Shown here in pieces: positions 1-12,933 of a DNA stretch of 64,000 nucleotides. A program made the position numbers and the translations under genes. Positions within the stretch are counted from its first letter, which is position 1. Every line of letters starts with the position of its first letter. This DNA comes from Silene conica (Eukaryota; Streptophyta; Magnoliopsida; Caryophyllales; Caryophyllaceae). Below the pieces are notes generated by a model. That model saw only the letters and a program-made list of their open reading frames with translations. It did no database searches and was not told the origin of the DNA. The stretch is taken from contig CM055311.2 in assembly GCA_029255685.2 (NCBI GenBank), forward strand, positions 15,708,952 to 15,772,951, given 5' to 3'.

Positions 1-650
1 GTCAAGTCCCCTTTCTTCTTTCATCTATATACACATCCTCCGATTAAAGGCTCTGTTGCACAGTGCTTAAGCAACTTTTTGCTTCAACATTGTAACCAGC
101 TACAACTATGAAGAGATGGAGTAAATTGACTAATAATTGAAAAGTCTGATGCGAATTATTCAAGTATGTTATCGTGTGTTTATGAATTATTAATAACTGC
201 GAGTGAAGGAATTGATATTGGGTTTATGAATTGCAGGAATTAAATTAGGGTTTAACAAGGACATGAACAAGGGCGTGCGTCAAACACTTGTAGCAGTTTA
301 TTTCAACACAAACACTTATTTCTATATACGTCTATTATAATTAAAACCGTCACAAATTTCATACGGTGACGGTTTATGATAAAAAAACCGTTGTTTTTTA
401 TCACTATTTTTAGTGTCGTTATTAATGTCGGTTATAATTAAAACCGTCACAAATGATTTATGGTGGCGGTTCTGACTTACAACCGACACAAATGATTTAT
501 TTTATCGTGACGGTTCTTTATTAAAACCATCACAATAGACTCCCTATAGCCTAAGAAAATCCTTCCCGCCAATTTTTTTTGCCCTTTTATGTCGTTTCTA
601 CTAGAACCGTCACGATAACTGCGACACGATAGGGGTTTTTTGTACTAGTG
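1..650. mobile_element. CACTA (CMC/EnSpm) DNA transposon, right end
   Basis: Read on the minus strand from 650, the end is CACTAGTACAAAAAACCCC, the diagnostic CACTA terminus. Between about 340 and 620 the motif AACCGTCAC and its reverse complement GTGACGGTT recur at least seven times, which is the usual subterminal transposase-binding repeat layout of this superfamily. The 3-bp sequence ATA (651-653) follows the end and is the expected target duplication; the homologous uninterrupted site in element C (about 34345) reads TATATAGCAG, consistent with insertion there. No transposase ORF is visible and no matching left terminus was found, so the other end lies outside the window. Positions 1-300 hold no recognisable feature and are assumed to be its interior. 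Confidence 0.8.
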
Positions 651-1128
651 ATAGCAATTCAAGTTCATGTTTATGCATATTGATGTAACATGTTCCAAGG
701 GGAGTACTACTCACATCCTAGATAACCGGTTTAAAAATGAAACCAGGAATAAGGCTCTAAAACTCAGAATGTATAGTAGGTTGCCAAGGTATAAGTCAAG
801 TCTCAAGATATACAAATTGTTTGACAAAAACTCGTAGATATGGAAAAGACTCTCATACTAAAACAAGTTGACAAGGCAGGGTAAAGGCATAAACATGTAA
901 GAAAGCAAAATCATCCTTGAAATACTCTCGTTCCGACTCGACCTATATGCTAAAATAAACGTGCATTTTTTGGAATTTTTGAATTTTTTCATTTTTTTTT
1001 TGTATTTTTCTTTTGTATAGGTAAGGAAAATAAAGAAAAGAACAATGCAAGACAGAAATGGAATAAACGTGTGACAAAAATGCAATGGAACAATGCAGGT
1101 GACGCGAAACCATTCCCCAAACCAACCC

Positions 1129-1148
1129 GCACAATGTCCCCATTGTGC
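1129..1148. other. Conserved 8-bp hairpin, element A
   Basis: GCACAATG and CATTGTGC form a perfect 8-bp stem with a 4-nt TCCC loop. It lies directly upstream, in element sense, of a PPT-like tract (GGTTTGGGGAATGG). The identical hairpin is present in element C at 34829-34848. Confidence 0.7.
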
Positions 1149-1251
1149 ATTAGCCTAAGTAAAGGTTTCAGAAAATTAAAGAAAAGATGCAAAGAGAGTA
1201 AAAACTAAGGGAAAACTGGAAAGAACTCACTGGATTAATAGGCTCATGAGA

Positions 1252-1287
1252 AAAACCTCCCCAAACCAGCGTAAGCTGGGAGGTTTT
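1252..1287. other. 10-bp inverted repeat with covarying pair, element A
   Basis: AAAACCTCCC and GGGAGGTTTT form a 10-bp stem that includes a PPT-like strand. The counterpart in C (34948-34984) is GAAACCTCCC with GGGAGGTTTC: the outermost pair changed from G-C to A-T and pairing is kept. Confidence 0.6.
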
Positions 1288-2162
1288 GGTGATATCTAAT
1301 GTATTGAAAAAAAAAAAATCAAACAAAGAAAAGACCTTTTTCGGGGTTAAATGCGTTTTGGGTGATATATAATGTATTGAAGGTTTGAAGTGAAGAAAGA
1401 AAGGGGAAAAATCAAAAGAAAGAACAAGGAAGAGACTCCCTTATCACGCTGCATACTTCCCGAGGCGTCTGTTCAGGAGAGCAGGTCGGTCGACTCCTCC
1501 CCCTGGTCGACCGACCAGAATCCTGTATAACGATTTTCTTCTCTTCGGAGGTAACTTGTATCAACCAAGTTAATCTTCCCCAAACCTGAAATACAGTATA
1601 TATGCGCCCAAAACATGCGCGAAAAACCAGAACCAAGCCTAGTTGTCTCTACTACGCAACAAAAGCAAAAATTGTTCTAAAAACTTAATGTAAAACAAAC
1701 TAAAAAGTCTTAACAAAACATAAAAAAAAGTCTTAAGCATAAAACAGAAATGAGCAAAAAGAAGAAGTCATCCGCGAAGGATGCAGGGTTTCTTTGACCA
1801 AGGGCTCTGACTACAAGCTACCCCTTCAGCTATGGTGATTTGGGTAGACGGGTTTTTCTCCACCGTGTAGATAGGTAGGTCATCATCCACAGCTCTAGCC
1901 ATACATCTCCCGGATTCGTCGACTCCCAAGTCGTGGGCCGACACCTTCCTGGCTTTCTTCTTCTTAGGGCTCTTTTCTTCAGCCAAACGATCACTTTGAG
2001 TGATCTTGTTCTCTACATCATTTGATCGAGTAAGTGGTACTACTCGATCGAGAACATCTCTCTTCCTATCGCCTATAGACTCTATCACTAGAGTCGCAAT
2101 TTCTGGAGCATCCAAATCAGCTTCCTGAGCAAGAGATTCACCTGCACATGCCTCAAAACACA

Positions 2163-2816
2163 TCAAAGCCTCCGAAGGATCCTTTGTAAAGGATCCTTGT
2201 GCAGAACATTCACTAATATTATCAAAACATCAGAAATGTCAACAACTGAATCCTGCATGAAACAAGGTTCATTAACCGAAGGTTCAAACATGTCAGGAAC
2301 ATGTTCATCACTAACACCTACAGAAATAGGTTGGTCATTCAAGGGGTGAATTCCTAGCTCATCAGTGGTATCTAAGTCCAAGTCAGTGTCATCAACGGGG
2401 AGGGAGAGGGAATCAAATAACCTATCATTCTCATCCTTAAGAATGAGCGACTCTTCAGTAGTGGGTGTGATAGGATCACACTCGACAGGAATATCCAGGT
2501 TACTAATATCAACGCCCTCATACCTCTCCGTATCTCCACTGGCTTGGATTAGGTGTTTGAGAAGCTCCTATTGCTTCTCATAGGGTAGGTCGAGAAAATC
2601 CCATCCGCAATTTCTCTCAATCTCGATCAAGGTCTTACCAGTAACTCCATCATAAAAGATACGACAAACCTCCCCAATACTAATAGGATAATCAGATTGA
2701 GAAAGGAAAGAGATTAATCTATCACAATAGATATACAAAGGTTCATGCTCGAGTTGCGGGAAAGGGGCGATAGTCATGACAGCGAAAGAAAAAGGGAAAA
2801 CATAAACAAAAAACAA
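2163..2816 (-). pseudogene. Gag-like remnant of element A
   Basis: The open stretch starting about 20 bp inside the primer-binding site encodes a segment around CGWDFLDLPYEKQ. Its position directly after the PBS and its helical, acidic character resemble the C-terminal part of a retrotransposon gag domain. It is much shorter than the gag of B or C. A second short open stretch at 1768-2166 ends in ACSQSPWSKKPCILRG, which matches the end of a corresponding stretch in C (about 35527-35727). The coding part of this element is reduced and broken; I infer that it depended on another element for proteins. Confidence 0.4.
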
Positions 2817-2833
2817 TAAATACTGGCGTCACC

Positions 2834-2851
2834 TCCCCGGCAACGGCGCCA
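2834..2851 (-). other. Primer-binding site of element A (tRNA-Asp type)
   Basis: The minus strand reads TGGCGCCGTTGCCGGGGA, complementary to the 3' end of plant tRNA-Asp, the primer of many Athila elements. Five bases separate it from the LTR edge at 2857. This fixes orientation: the 5' LTR lies to the right. Confidence 0.9.
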
Positions 2852-3267
2852 AAATTTGATGCCCGTCGTTGAGGGTACCAAAGGTAAAATTTATAATTCC
2901 TAACTTTAACAATAGATAGTGAAAGTCAGGGTCGAACCACAAGGAGGTGGGGAATGCTTATTGTTTGATGTTAATGTTTAAAGTGACAATTTTTCGGGTT
3001 TTGATTGGTTGTTTACTAAGTCTAAAACAAATATAAAAATAAAACAAGTAAATAAAGATGAGAATAAACTATAATTAAAGGGATGCTAGGATGTTTGGGT
3101 AACAAATAGCTAAGGTAATATAAATCCTAAGGTCAACATGTATTGCAGTCGCGTAAGGGGTGTAACATATCCTTTCGGTCTATGGTACCTAATAGCTCCT
3201 TTCGGCCTATGCTATGAGTTCCTAGGTCTCACAATTATTGGGTGTCAACAATAAGGGTGATTCCTAA

Positions 3268-4442
3268 TGTTAGGTTCATATACCTATTTAGTCATACTAC
3301 TTTTATTTATCTTATAAATAGAAGATCTTATGCATGCTTAACAAAATATGTGTCGAGATATAAGAGAAATATTAGCTCCCTTACATTGATAATCTCGGCT
3401 ATTTTAGGGCACAAGTGAAGTCACCTTCTTCACTTGTTCTTGAGCTTAACCCACGGATGATCCTCCTTGAACCCTCAAAGAGATGATGTTCTCCAAAAGA
3501 TGAACACCAAGACACACTTACTCTCAATATTTGTATGTGTTTTTGCTAGAAAACTTAGTACAAAATGTTCTAGTTCATAAGGGTGGTACACGGTTTAGGG
3601 TAGAAAAACATAGGAGGTAATTTTCTCTCTTGTTCTCTCTAAAACAAGAACCCTAGACAATGTATGAATGAATTAGTTGAGAGGGAACAAAACCTCTTTT
3701 GTTCTTACCAAGGAGGTGGCCGGGTGGTGTTGTTTAGGGTGCCCAATAGATGGCACCTTAATAACCTACAATGTCTCCCACTAAGACAATGTATTAATTA
3801 GATGTCTTAACATACAATTATCACATAATTTATGTAAAATGTTTTAGGACAATCATATTGTCACACGGTCCACTTAATACGTAAATGGACCATTGCATAT
3901 GTCACATAGGGACGTAAACATTACATCGACAATCTTATATTTTATGATTCTCGTAAATTTAACATTTAACCAATTAATCATAAAATTAGTAATTCATAAT
4001 TACCAACATCCATTAGCCTATATCCGTTTACAAAAATTGTATATTTAGTAAAATTCATTCATTTAAATATGTTTCATAAACATACTCATATCAGTGATAA
4101 CATTTTAATCACTAAAATCATGATTCATAATCTTATTATAATTCACCCTTTTTATATATCATATATATACATAAACTAGACATAAATTGACCTGTATCAA
4201 TATACAGTCATTTTATTTATTATTGAGAGAGTTGTCCTAAAGGTGTGACCTAAAGGGATCAACTGGTCACCACCGTCATTACGACAGTAATGTCAAACTC
4301 TAGCAAGCCAATCATTACCGATTAATGTTGACCAGTTGACTTGTGATAAAGAATCATCCCATGAATATTCTTTTATAGAGATTTGTCAATTTAATATAAA
4401 ATTGACGTGATCACATTATTGTCGAGGACACTTACTCCAACA
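3268..4442 (-). repeat. 3' LTR of copia K
   Basis: On the plus strand it begins TGTTAGGTTCATATACC and ends ACTTACTCCAACA. It pairs with 10537-11716 at about 99% identity. Confidence 0.92.
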
Positions 4443-4466
4443 ATCTCCCACTTGTCCTCACAAGTG
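4443..4466 (-). other. PPT and adjacent hairpin of copia K
   Basis: In element sense the tract GTGGGAGAT precedes the 3' LTR. Just upstream, CACTTGT (4449-4455) and ACAAGTG (4460-4466) form a perfect 7-bp stem with a 4-nt loop. Confidence 0.75.
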
Positions 4467-5237
4467 TGGATCACCGATTCTCTTGTTCTATTACATCATC
4501 TCCCACTCAATGCAAGGTGTCTTACAGGTCGTACTTGCACGTGATCAAATCAATAGTGGTTTTTCTCGATATGGATTGTAACTGATTGACCAGAATTATC
4601 TACCATAGATAGTCTCCGAGCGTGGCCACGCATTTACATTTCACTACTCCTTGAGTGGCCTTGAGATTTAAGATAACCCTGACAAGGGGCAGAACAATTC
4701 CTTTCCAACTGTTCTCCTTGGCCAACATCATCCATTGTGACCCAAAATATATCTATTTGACCCCTTTTACGGAAGATCGTAGAATATAAATTAAAGTCAT
4801 TCATAATAATGTCACCTCTAGAGCAACCAGTCTCTAGTCAAAGAATCGACTCATAAGAATATATATAGCAGCTCTTGCCACGACCAGGCTCCATTGAATT
4901 CTAAAGAACTCTATAAGCGGTCACTGCCCGACACAAGTGTACTTTACAGTTTGTCTATATGATCGACTAGTCATCTCTATGACTCTATGGTGTCAGAACT
5001 CACCATCAATCGCATCATAATCTAGTCACTTCGAGACGTCACCTCAAATAAGTGACTAGGGGCAATACTAAGTTAATCCAGTTCACTTCTACAGGGTTCA
5101 ACAATTGTCTTACAATCCTGTTCGGATTTAACAAAGTATATATAAAATAAACAAGTTGTATAAAACTTTAAATGATGAACGAGATTATCTTATATGAACG
5201 TAAAAACAACATTTTTCATTTCATATCGTATAATCGG

Positions 5238-8200
5238 TTACACATTGGGTAAACTCTTAAGACCCATAGAACGAGCATGAGAATCATGCTTAGCTTGCGA
5301 CAAGGGTTTGGTTAAAGGATCAGCCACATTATCGTCTGTCCCAACCTTACATATCGCTATTTCCTTCCTATCAATGAAATCCCGAATTACATGATAATTT
5401 CTTGGTACATGTCTAGACTTATTACTAGACTTAGGCTCCTTAGCCTGAAAGACAGCACCACTGTTATCACAGTACAGGGTGATAGGATCTTCAGCATTTG
5501 GAACTACCCTTAGTCCCTCGATAAATTGCCTTATCCATACTGCCTCCTTAGCAGCTTCTGATGCTGCAATGTACTCTGCTTCCGTTGTAGAATCCGCAAC
5601 GACTGGTTCTTTGAAGCTCTTCCAACTAATGGCACCACCATTCAAGATAAAGACAAATCCAGCCTGGGATTTAAAATCGTCTTTATCTGTTTGGAAGCTT
5701 GCATCTGTGTAACCCTTTACACACAAATCTTCTTCCCCTCCAAACACTAAGTATGAATCCTTAGTTCTTCTCAAGTACTTAAGGATGTTCTTGACTGCAA
5801 TCCAGTGACTTTCACCTGGATTTGCTTGATATCTACTTGTCATGCTCAAAGCATACGAGACATCAGGACGAGTGCATATCATGGCGTACATGATAGATCC
5901 CATGGCGGAAGCATAAGGGATCATTTTCATGCGTTCAACATCCTTGGGCTCTGTGGGTGATTGAGACTTTCTCAATATAATGCCACTTCCCATGGGGATA
6001 AACCCTGTCTTGGAATTTTCCATGCTGAACCGTCGAAGAATCTTATCGATATAAGGTTCTTGACTTAGTGCCAATATCCTCTTGGATCTATCTCTATAGA
6101 TCCGGATACCTAATATGCATTGTGCATTTCCTAGATCTTTCATCTGAAAATGGTTACCTAACCATCCTTTCACTGATGAAAGCATTGGAACATCATTTCC
6201 AATGAGTAGTATGTCATCCACATACAAGATTAGGAATACAACATTGCTCCCACTGAATTTCATATATAGACAAGGTTCCTCGACACTTCGAGTGAAACCA
6301 TTTTCTTTTATGACTTCATTGAAGCGATGATTCCAACTCCTCGATGCTTGCTTAAGACCATAGATGGATCTCTTAAGCTTGCATACCTTGTTAGGATTTT
6401 TAGGATCTTCAAAACCCTCAGGTTGTATCATATACACATCCCCCTTTAGATGCCCATTTAAGAAGGCGGTTTTGACGTCCATTTGCCACACTTCATAATC
6501 ATGAAATGCGGCAATCGCTAACATTATCCTAATGGATCTTAGCATGGCTACCGGAGCAAAGGTTTCATCATAATGAAGACCTTGGACTTGGGAAAAACCC
6601 TTAGCTACTAGTCTAGCTTTATAGACATCATCATGTCCTTCTATGCCGTTGGAGAGGTCTCATCTCCTTTGTCAAGTCTACCAAGTCCCATACTTGGTTT
6701 TGATGCATAGAATCCATCTCGGATACCATGGCCTCATGCCATTTGATGGAGTCGGGACTAGAGATTGCAGCTTTGTAAGTGGTAGGCTCGTCACTTTCCA
6801 AAAGTAAAACGTCTAGGCTACCATCTTCCTCAATTAGTCCAACATACCTATCAGGTTGATGTGGGACCCTACTCGACCTCCTGGGTGGAATAGGCACCGA
6901 AGTGGATGAAGAAGGAACATCTTCATCTGTCTCAGCTTCAGTTTGTGGCTCTTAAACTTCTCGAAGCTCTTGAACTTCTCGAACTTCATTAAGTTCAAAA
7001 TTTCTCCCACTCTGTCTCTTAGAAATAAACTCCTTTTCTAAGAAGACAGCCTCAGAAGACACAAACACTTTGTTTTCTTGAGGTTTGTAGAAGTGGTAGC
7101 CACGTGAGGTGGTTGGATAACCAACAAATATGCATTTTTCGGATCTTGGTGCGAGTTTGTCATCGTTTTTAGACTTGACATAAGCATCGCACCCCCATAT
7201 CTTCATATTGGATAATTTAGGAACCTTTCCTTTCCACATCTCATATGGAGTCTTATCGGTCGCTTTCGTTGGACTATTGTTCAACGATTTGATGGTGGTG
7301 AGGATCGCAAATCCCCAAAATGAATTGGGTAAATCAGTTTGGCTCATCATTGATCGGACCATATCCAATAAGGTTCGATTCCTCCTTTCTGCCACACCAT
7401 TAAGTTGTGGTGTTCCTGGAGGTGAAAGTTGTGACACAATGCCACACTCCTTTAGATGTGAATCAAATTCATTACTAAGATATTCTCCACCACGATCGGA
7501 TCGTAATGTTTTAATCTTCCTGTCGAGTTGGTTCTCTACTTCGTTCTGAAATTCTTTAAATTTCGTAAAAGCTTCACTCTTATGCTTCATTAAGTAGATA
7601 TACCCATACCTACTTAAATCATCGGTGAAGGTGATGAAATAGTCATAATTGCCTCTAGCGGTGATTGATAGTGGTCCGCATACATCCGTATGTATTAGTC
7701 CCAATAAATCACTGGCTCGTGTCCCTTTACCACTAAAGGGGTTACGAGTCATCTTTCCTAGAAGGCAAGCTTCGCATGTACCATAAGATTCATATTTGAA
7801 TGGTTTAATTATGTTGGTCTTTACCAATCTTTTAATGCGATTTTCATTTATGTGACCAAGTCGACAATGCCAAACATATGATTCATTTGGATCACTTGTT
7901 TTAATCCTTTTGTTATTAAAGTTGTAGACATTATTAGACGAGTCGGAAGTTTCCAAAACATAGATTCCATTAATAGAATTGGCACGGCCAACTACCATGT
8001 CATTCTTAGAAATTACACAACAATTGTCTTTAATGGAAAAATTATATCCCTCAATGTCTAACATTGCAACATAAATAATGTTTTTGGAAAGAGACGGTAC
8101 AAAATAACAATTATTAAGTTTTAGCTCATATCCACTCGTCAAGGCAAGAGTGCAAGTTCCTTTAGAAGTGGCCGCTACCCGAGCTCCATTTCCAAGTCGG

Positions 8201-8745
8201 AGATCAATATCACCCTTGTCCACCTTCTCCACTTCTCTTAAACCCTGCAAACGATTACAAAGGTGAGAACCACATCCGGTATCCAATACCCATGATGTGT
8301 TGGATGTAAAATTTATGTCAATAACAAAAATTTCAGATTTGGAATTACCTAACGGAATCACAAGACCTTCTTGGATATGACGTAAGTACTTGGGGCAATT
8401 CCTCCTCCAATGGCCCATGACACTACAATAGTGGCATCGCCCTTTCTCTAACTTTCTTTTCTTCTTCTTATTCTTTGCAAGACTTTTCTTGCTAGAACTC
8501 CCACTAGCTTCATCATAAGCTCTTTCCTTCAAGTATAAGGCGTCCAATTCTTCATTTAGCTCATCTATATAAGCCGTGTCAAGAAATGAACCTTTGGGAG
8601 GTGGGAGAGAAGAAATGAAGTTAATACTGCCATCCGGACCCGTTCCGAAATGAACTTCTCTAGTAGTATCAATGTTGTTTTGGTTGCATATATCAACGAA
8701 AACATTATGACAAGAATCAATAGTGATAGGGTTGAATGAATCCAT
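5238..8745 (-). pseudogene. gag-pol region of copia K
   Basis: The order on the minus strand is copia order. A gag C-terminal part with a zinc knuckle (CHYCSVMGHWRRNCP) comes first, then protease (WVLDTGCGSHLCN), GAG pre-integrase (WHCRLGHINENRIKRL), an integrase core (HTDVCGPL, then SDRGGEYLSNEF and GVAERRNRTLLDM), and reverse transcriptase (QMDVKTAFLNG, YVDDILLIGND) followed by RNase H (LYCDNSGAVFQAKEP). The polyprotein would act in a cytoplasmic virus-like particle and then in nuclear integration. The reading is broken in about three places, so this copy is not expected to make a full polyprotein, although the LTR pair is young. Confidence 0.88.
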
Positions 8746-10536
8746 TGCGATAAAACAACTACTAAAACGGAAACGAAGGAAAACTAACGTTCATCATTTT
8801 AATACTTGTTAAACATTTTAAACAAGTTAAGTATTTACTTAACGATCTCTTACACAATTAAGTAAATAAACCCGAGACCCAAACCCATACTAATCCGGGC
8901 ACGGTGTAGCCGATTCAACCAGTATTGGTATAATTTGGTGGATTAACCCTTTAATCGGTTCTACTCTTAGAACTCTCGGTCGACAATTTTCTTAAAATTA
9001 TCTTTAGCCCGAACTTATTGCAACTACGGTTACGAATACTTTCGTTGAGATCGACCAAATTTCAAGGTGTAATCGTCATTACCCCACTTACCCAACGTGA
9101 CAATTTTAGTACCCCGGTTTAGCCGAGCCTACATGTTTGTGAAGAAGGGATTCATGGGTCCATACTCTTTGGTAAGGCTAAGTCTCAATATTTTAAACGT
9201 AAGAGATCTTATCAATTGTTATCTATCTCCTTTTAAGTGAACTAATTTAGGTGAATTATCGATAATAAAATTGATACGTTGAAGACCCGATACTCGATAT
9301 GCATGACATGTTAATGGCGATTTGGCTATGCATGCAACATATTAAAACAAAATAAAGCAAACGATAATTCCTAGTATGGCCTTATCCTAGAAAAGAAATA
9401 ACAAGAGTACAATTCGGAAACCAACTCCTTTGGTCCCTTGAACTTGACGAGGCACGCAAATCAAGGCAAACACCGTCTTGATCGGAACTCCTTTCCGAAT
9501 GGCATTGTCTTCAAGATTCTCCGGAAATTACAAGAATTACAACTTTGCTAGTCTACTTTATACATTATAAAATAGAAATAAATTACAATTGGGTGATACG
9601 AGATCACAAAATTACAACCGAATCGGTAACCCCTTACATTACGGGAAATACCGATTTAAAAACTAAGGCCATACTAGAATAATTACAAGATTCAAAATAA
9701 TGCAATATAATATGACATTCGTAAGAAAAACGCAGCAATATAACATGTTATGAATATGTTCATTTTAATGCCAAATCGCCCTAATAACTTATTATGTCGA
9801 AATTAACCAGGTTTTATGAGATTTTAGCATTTTTAAATCTTTTAAAAAGCATAAATTAAAACATAAACAAATTATGTTCTAAATAATATCCTAAGACATT
9901 TTAGGATTCAAAATTAGTCATAAATAATTTTGACAATAATTAACACATTAATTATATTAACATTGTTCATTTTGCCTTAAAATGCATAACATTTACGAAT
10001 TAAATCCAAACAAATATAAAAATTCGAAATTTTGGATTTTTATTTTCACTAACATTCTGAAAATATTACTTTAATATTTATAATGTAAACATTTTGGTCA
10101 TCCAATTCGAAATTTAACTCGAAATATCATATATTAATGGCCAAAATTACATCTTAATACAGTTTTAACAATAAAATCGTAAAACATGCTATACAAAATC
10201 ATATTGTACCAAATTTTACATATATTAAGTAAAATAAGCATGTGAGGTCGTGTGAAAATTACAAGGCTAGAAACATTTTCTTTCTAATTTAATCATTTAA
10301 CTCGATTTTGTCATAAAAATGCATATTAAACGATTAAATTTATATAATGAACAATATATTGAATCTCATAAATTATCAATATAACCTAAAACATTTTAGG
10401 ACCAGATTTAACTTACATGCCAAAATGTCGAGTGAAATATATAAGTCTTTAAATATATAGTTTTGTTTTTAAGTCTCATAACTCGGAAAAACTAAAAATC
10501 GATTAAGCATGCAACAACGAGTGCTCTGATACCAAT
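8746..10536 (-). other. Leader of copia K, no ORF
   Basis: About 1.8 kb lies between the PBS and the first recognisable gag codons. It is very AT-rich and has no open frame of note. The gag N-terminal part is not recognisable here. I see no other feature. Confidence 0.6.
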
Positions 10537-11716
10537 TGTTAGGTTCATATACCTATTTAGTCATACTATTTTTATTTATCTTATAAATAGAAGATCTTAT
10601 GCATGCTTAACAAAATATGTGTCGAGATATAAGAGAAATATTAGCTCCCTTACATTGATAATCTCGTCTATTTTAGGGCACAAGTGAAGTCACCTTCTTC
10701 ACTTGTTCTTGAGCTTAACCCACGGATGATCCTCCTTGAACCTTCAAAGAGATGATGGTCTCCAAAAGATGAACACCAAGACACACTTACTCTCAATATT
10801 TGTATGTGTTTTTGCTAGAAAACTTAGTACAAAATGTTCTAGTTCATAAGGGTGGTACACGGTTTAGGGTAGAAAAACTTAGGAGGTAATTTTCTCTCTT
10901 GTTCTCTCTAAAACAAGAACCCTAGACAATGTATGAATGAATTAGTTGAGAGGGAACAAAACCTCTTTTGTTCTTGCCAAGGAGGTGGCCGGGTGGTGTT
11001 GTTTAGGGTGCCCAATAGATGGCACCTTAATAACCTACAATGTCTCCCACTAAGACAATGTATTAATTAGATGTCTTAACATACAATTATCACATAATGT
11101 ATGTAAAATGTTTTAGGACAATCATATTGTCACACGGTCCACTTAATACGTAAATGGACTATTGCATATGTCACATAGGGACGTAAACATTACATCGACA
11201 ATCTTATATTTTATGATTAATTGGTCGTAAATTTAACATTTAACCAATTAATCATAAAATTAGTAATTCATAATTACCAACATCCATTAGCCTATATCCG
11301 TTTACAACAATTGTATATTTAGTAAAATTCATTCATTTGAATATGTTTCATAAACATACTCATATCAGTGATAACATTTTAATCACTAAAATCATGATTC
11401 ATAATCTTATTATAATTCACCCTTTTTATATATCATATATATACATAAACTAGACATAAATTGACCTGTATCAATATACAGTCATTTTATTTAGTATTGA
11501 GAGAGTTGTCCTAAAGGTGTGACCTAAAGGGATCAACTGGTCACCACCGTCATTACGACAGTAATGTCAAATTCTAGCAAGCCAATCATTACCGATTAAT
11601 GTTGACCAGTTGACTTGTGATAAAGAATTATCCCATGAATATTCTTTTATAGAGATTTGTCAATTTAATATAAAATTGACGTGATCACATTATTGTCGAG
11701 GACACTTACTCCAACA
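10537..11716 (-). repeat. 5' LTR of copia K
   Basis: It is the partner of 3268-4442 with the same termini. It directly adjoins the initiator tRNA-Met PBS at its left edge, with a 2-base gap. Confidence 0.92.
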
Positions 11717-12863
11717 CCTAAATCCTAGGTCACATACCTTTCAGTCTTAAGTAACCTAGCCGTCTTAAGGTGTAAACCAATGCCCTTCCCGTATATCTCA
11801 ATCTTGGGTAGGTCATTAGTAACATCCTACAAGTCTCCTTTCAGTCTCATTGTAGGGAATTATAGTCAACAAAGAAAGACGAAACAGAATACAGACGCGA
11901 GTGGGTCGACCGACCGGCTATTCCAGTCGGTCGACCACCGCCTTGGTCGAACGACCCATTATTTGAGTCGGCCGACCACGGCTCTGCTACAGGTCGGTCT
12001 CGGAATTTTATTACCTATGCATATTCATCCCCTACATCCTAACATATGTATTTAGCTACGCATGGTAATTGAAACAATAATAAAAACAGAAGTAAACATG
12101 GAAATCATGGTGAACATTAATCTAAATATGCAAGAATTAATAAAGCTTGGGATTCTAACTTAAACCGGATACTAGCAATTATAAGAACAATAATGAAACT
12201 AAAATTAAGATGAGAAATTACCAGAGACAGGATTAAGGCAGAAAAGGAACAAACTTTATTGAATGCTTGAGAATTATTGAAAGATTACAATTGAACTTAA
12301 AGACGAATAAAACTAAATTACGAACTTGATTATTATGATGGGGGATGACAGATAAAAGCTAGATGATAAAAACTAGGTGATTAACCCTAAACAAAAGATT
12401 AGTTTATATAGGGTAGAAAATAGGAGTTTCCTAAAGACTCCAACACTTCTAAACGATTTCCGAAAAGCTTCTCTGGGCTTCGCTGAGGTCGGTCGACCAG
12501 ATTTGTGGGTCGGTCGACCTCTTTACGGGCTTCAGGAATTCTGGGCTTCAAAGAACTGGTCGGCCGACCCATATAGTAGGTCGGTCGACCCGTTACTGCA
12601 TAAGATTGCTTTGATTCGTCTCGGGTTTGACTTTTGATACTTGATTAATGATTCCTGTTGACTTTCCTTCGTTCCTTAATTGTGCAAAAAATCCCGAGGG
12701 CATAAATTTGGTGTAAAATCGTCCTTTTTCCGTATAAATCTGCAAAAGTGCATAAAAATACGAAAGTGCACAATTGTTGGGAAATAAGGGCTAAAACATA
12801 GTAAATGAGCGACCAAATGCATGTAAAAATAGATGTAAAACATCATAAAATAGACACGCATCA

Positions 12864-12878
12864 ATAATAATAATAATA

Positions 12879-12933
<55 letters not shown>

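Larger units (their letters stand above)
3268..11716 (-). mobile_element. Ty1/copia element K, young, nearly whole
   Basis: This is a complete LTR-to-LTR insertion on the minus strand, flanked by the 5-bp duplication CCTAA (3263-3267 and 11717-11721). The LTRs are 3268-4442 (3' LTR) and 10537-11716 (5' LTR). The PBS is complementary to initiator tRNA-Met (10523-10534); the PPT lies at about 4443-4449. By eye the LTRs differ at about 13 bases plus one small indel in about 1,175, near 1.1%, giving an age of about 0.4-0.5 million years. The structure is whole but the coding region has about three breaks. Lineage looks TAR/Angela/Tork-like from the RT text, but I cannot place it firmly. The target was the LTR of Athila-like element A. 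Confidence 0.92.
651..12863 (-). mobile_element. Athila-like LTR element A, reduced and interrupted
   Basis: This is a Ty3/gypsy element reading on the minus strand. Its 5' LTR is on the right (2857-12863), next to a tRNA-Asp-type primer-binding site at 2834-2851; the internal region runs leftward and is entered by the CACTA element at 650. The 3' LTR is off the window. LTR ends are TGATGC at the left and GCATCA at the right. The internal region 651-2856 aligns to element C (34350-38203) along most of its length, so A and C are one family. A carries only a short gag-like stretch and no RT or integrase; it is broken or non-autonomous. Copia K is inserted in its LTR. Its right LTR end abuts a TAA microsatellite belonging to J, so A probably inserted there. 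Confidence 0.8.
2857..12863 (-). repeat. 5' LTR of element A, split by copia K
   Basis: The LTR runs 2857-3267 and resumes at 11722-12863, about 1.55 kb without the insertion. It starts TGATGCCCGTCGTTG and ends ACGCATCA on the plus strand. It aligns across the K insertion point to the LTR of C (38204 onward). It contains five copies of a CTTTCRGTCT-like motif (near 3171, 3200, 11740, 11795 and 11836) and four pairs' worth of the GTCGAC-centred 21-bp module (11904-11977, 12487-12519, 12558-12590). Confidence 0.85.

Noticed and set aside
11904-12590. Regularly spaced palindromes as a CRISPR array
   Set aside because: The repeat is only 12 bp, groups hold two or four units, spacers are 9 nt, and the context is a plant LTR retrotransposon.
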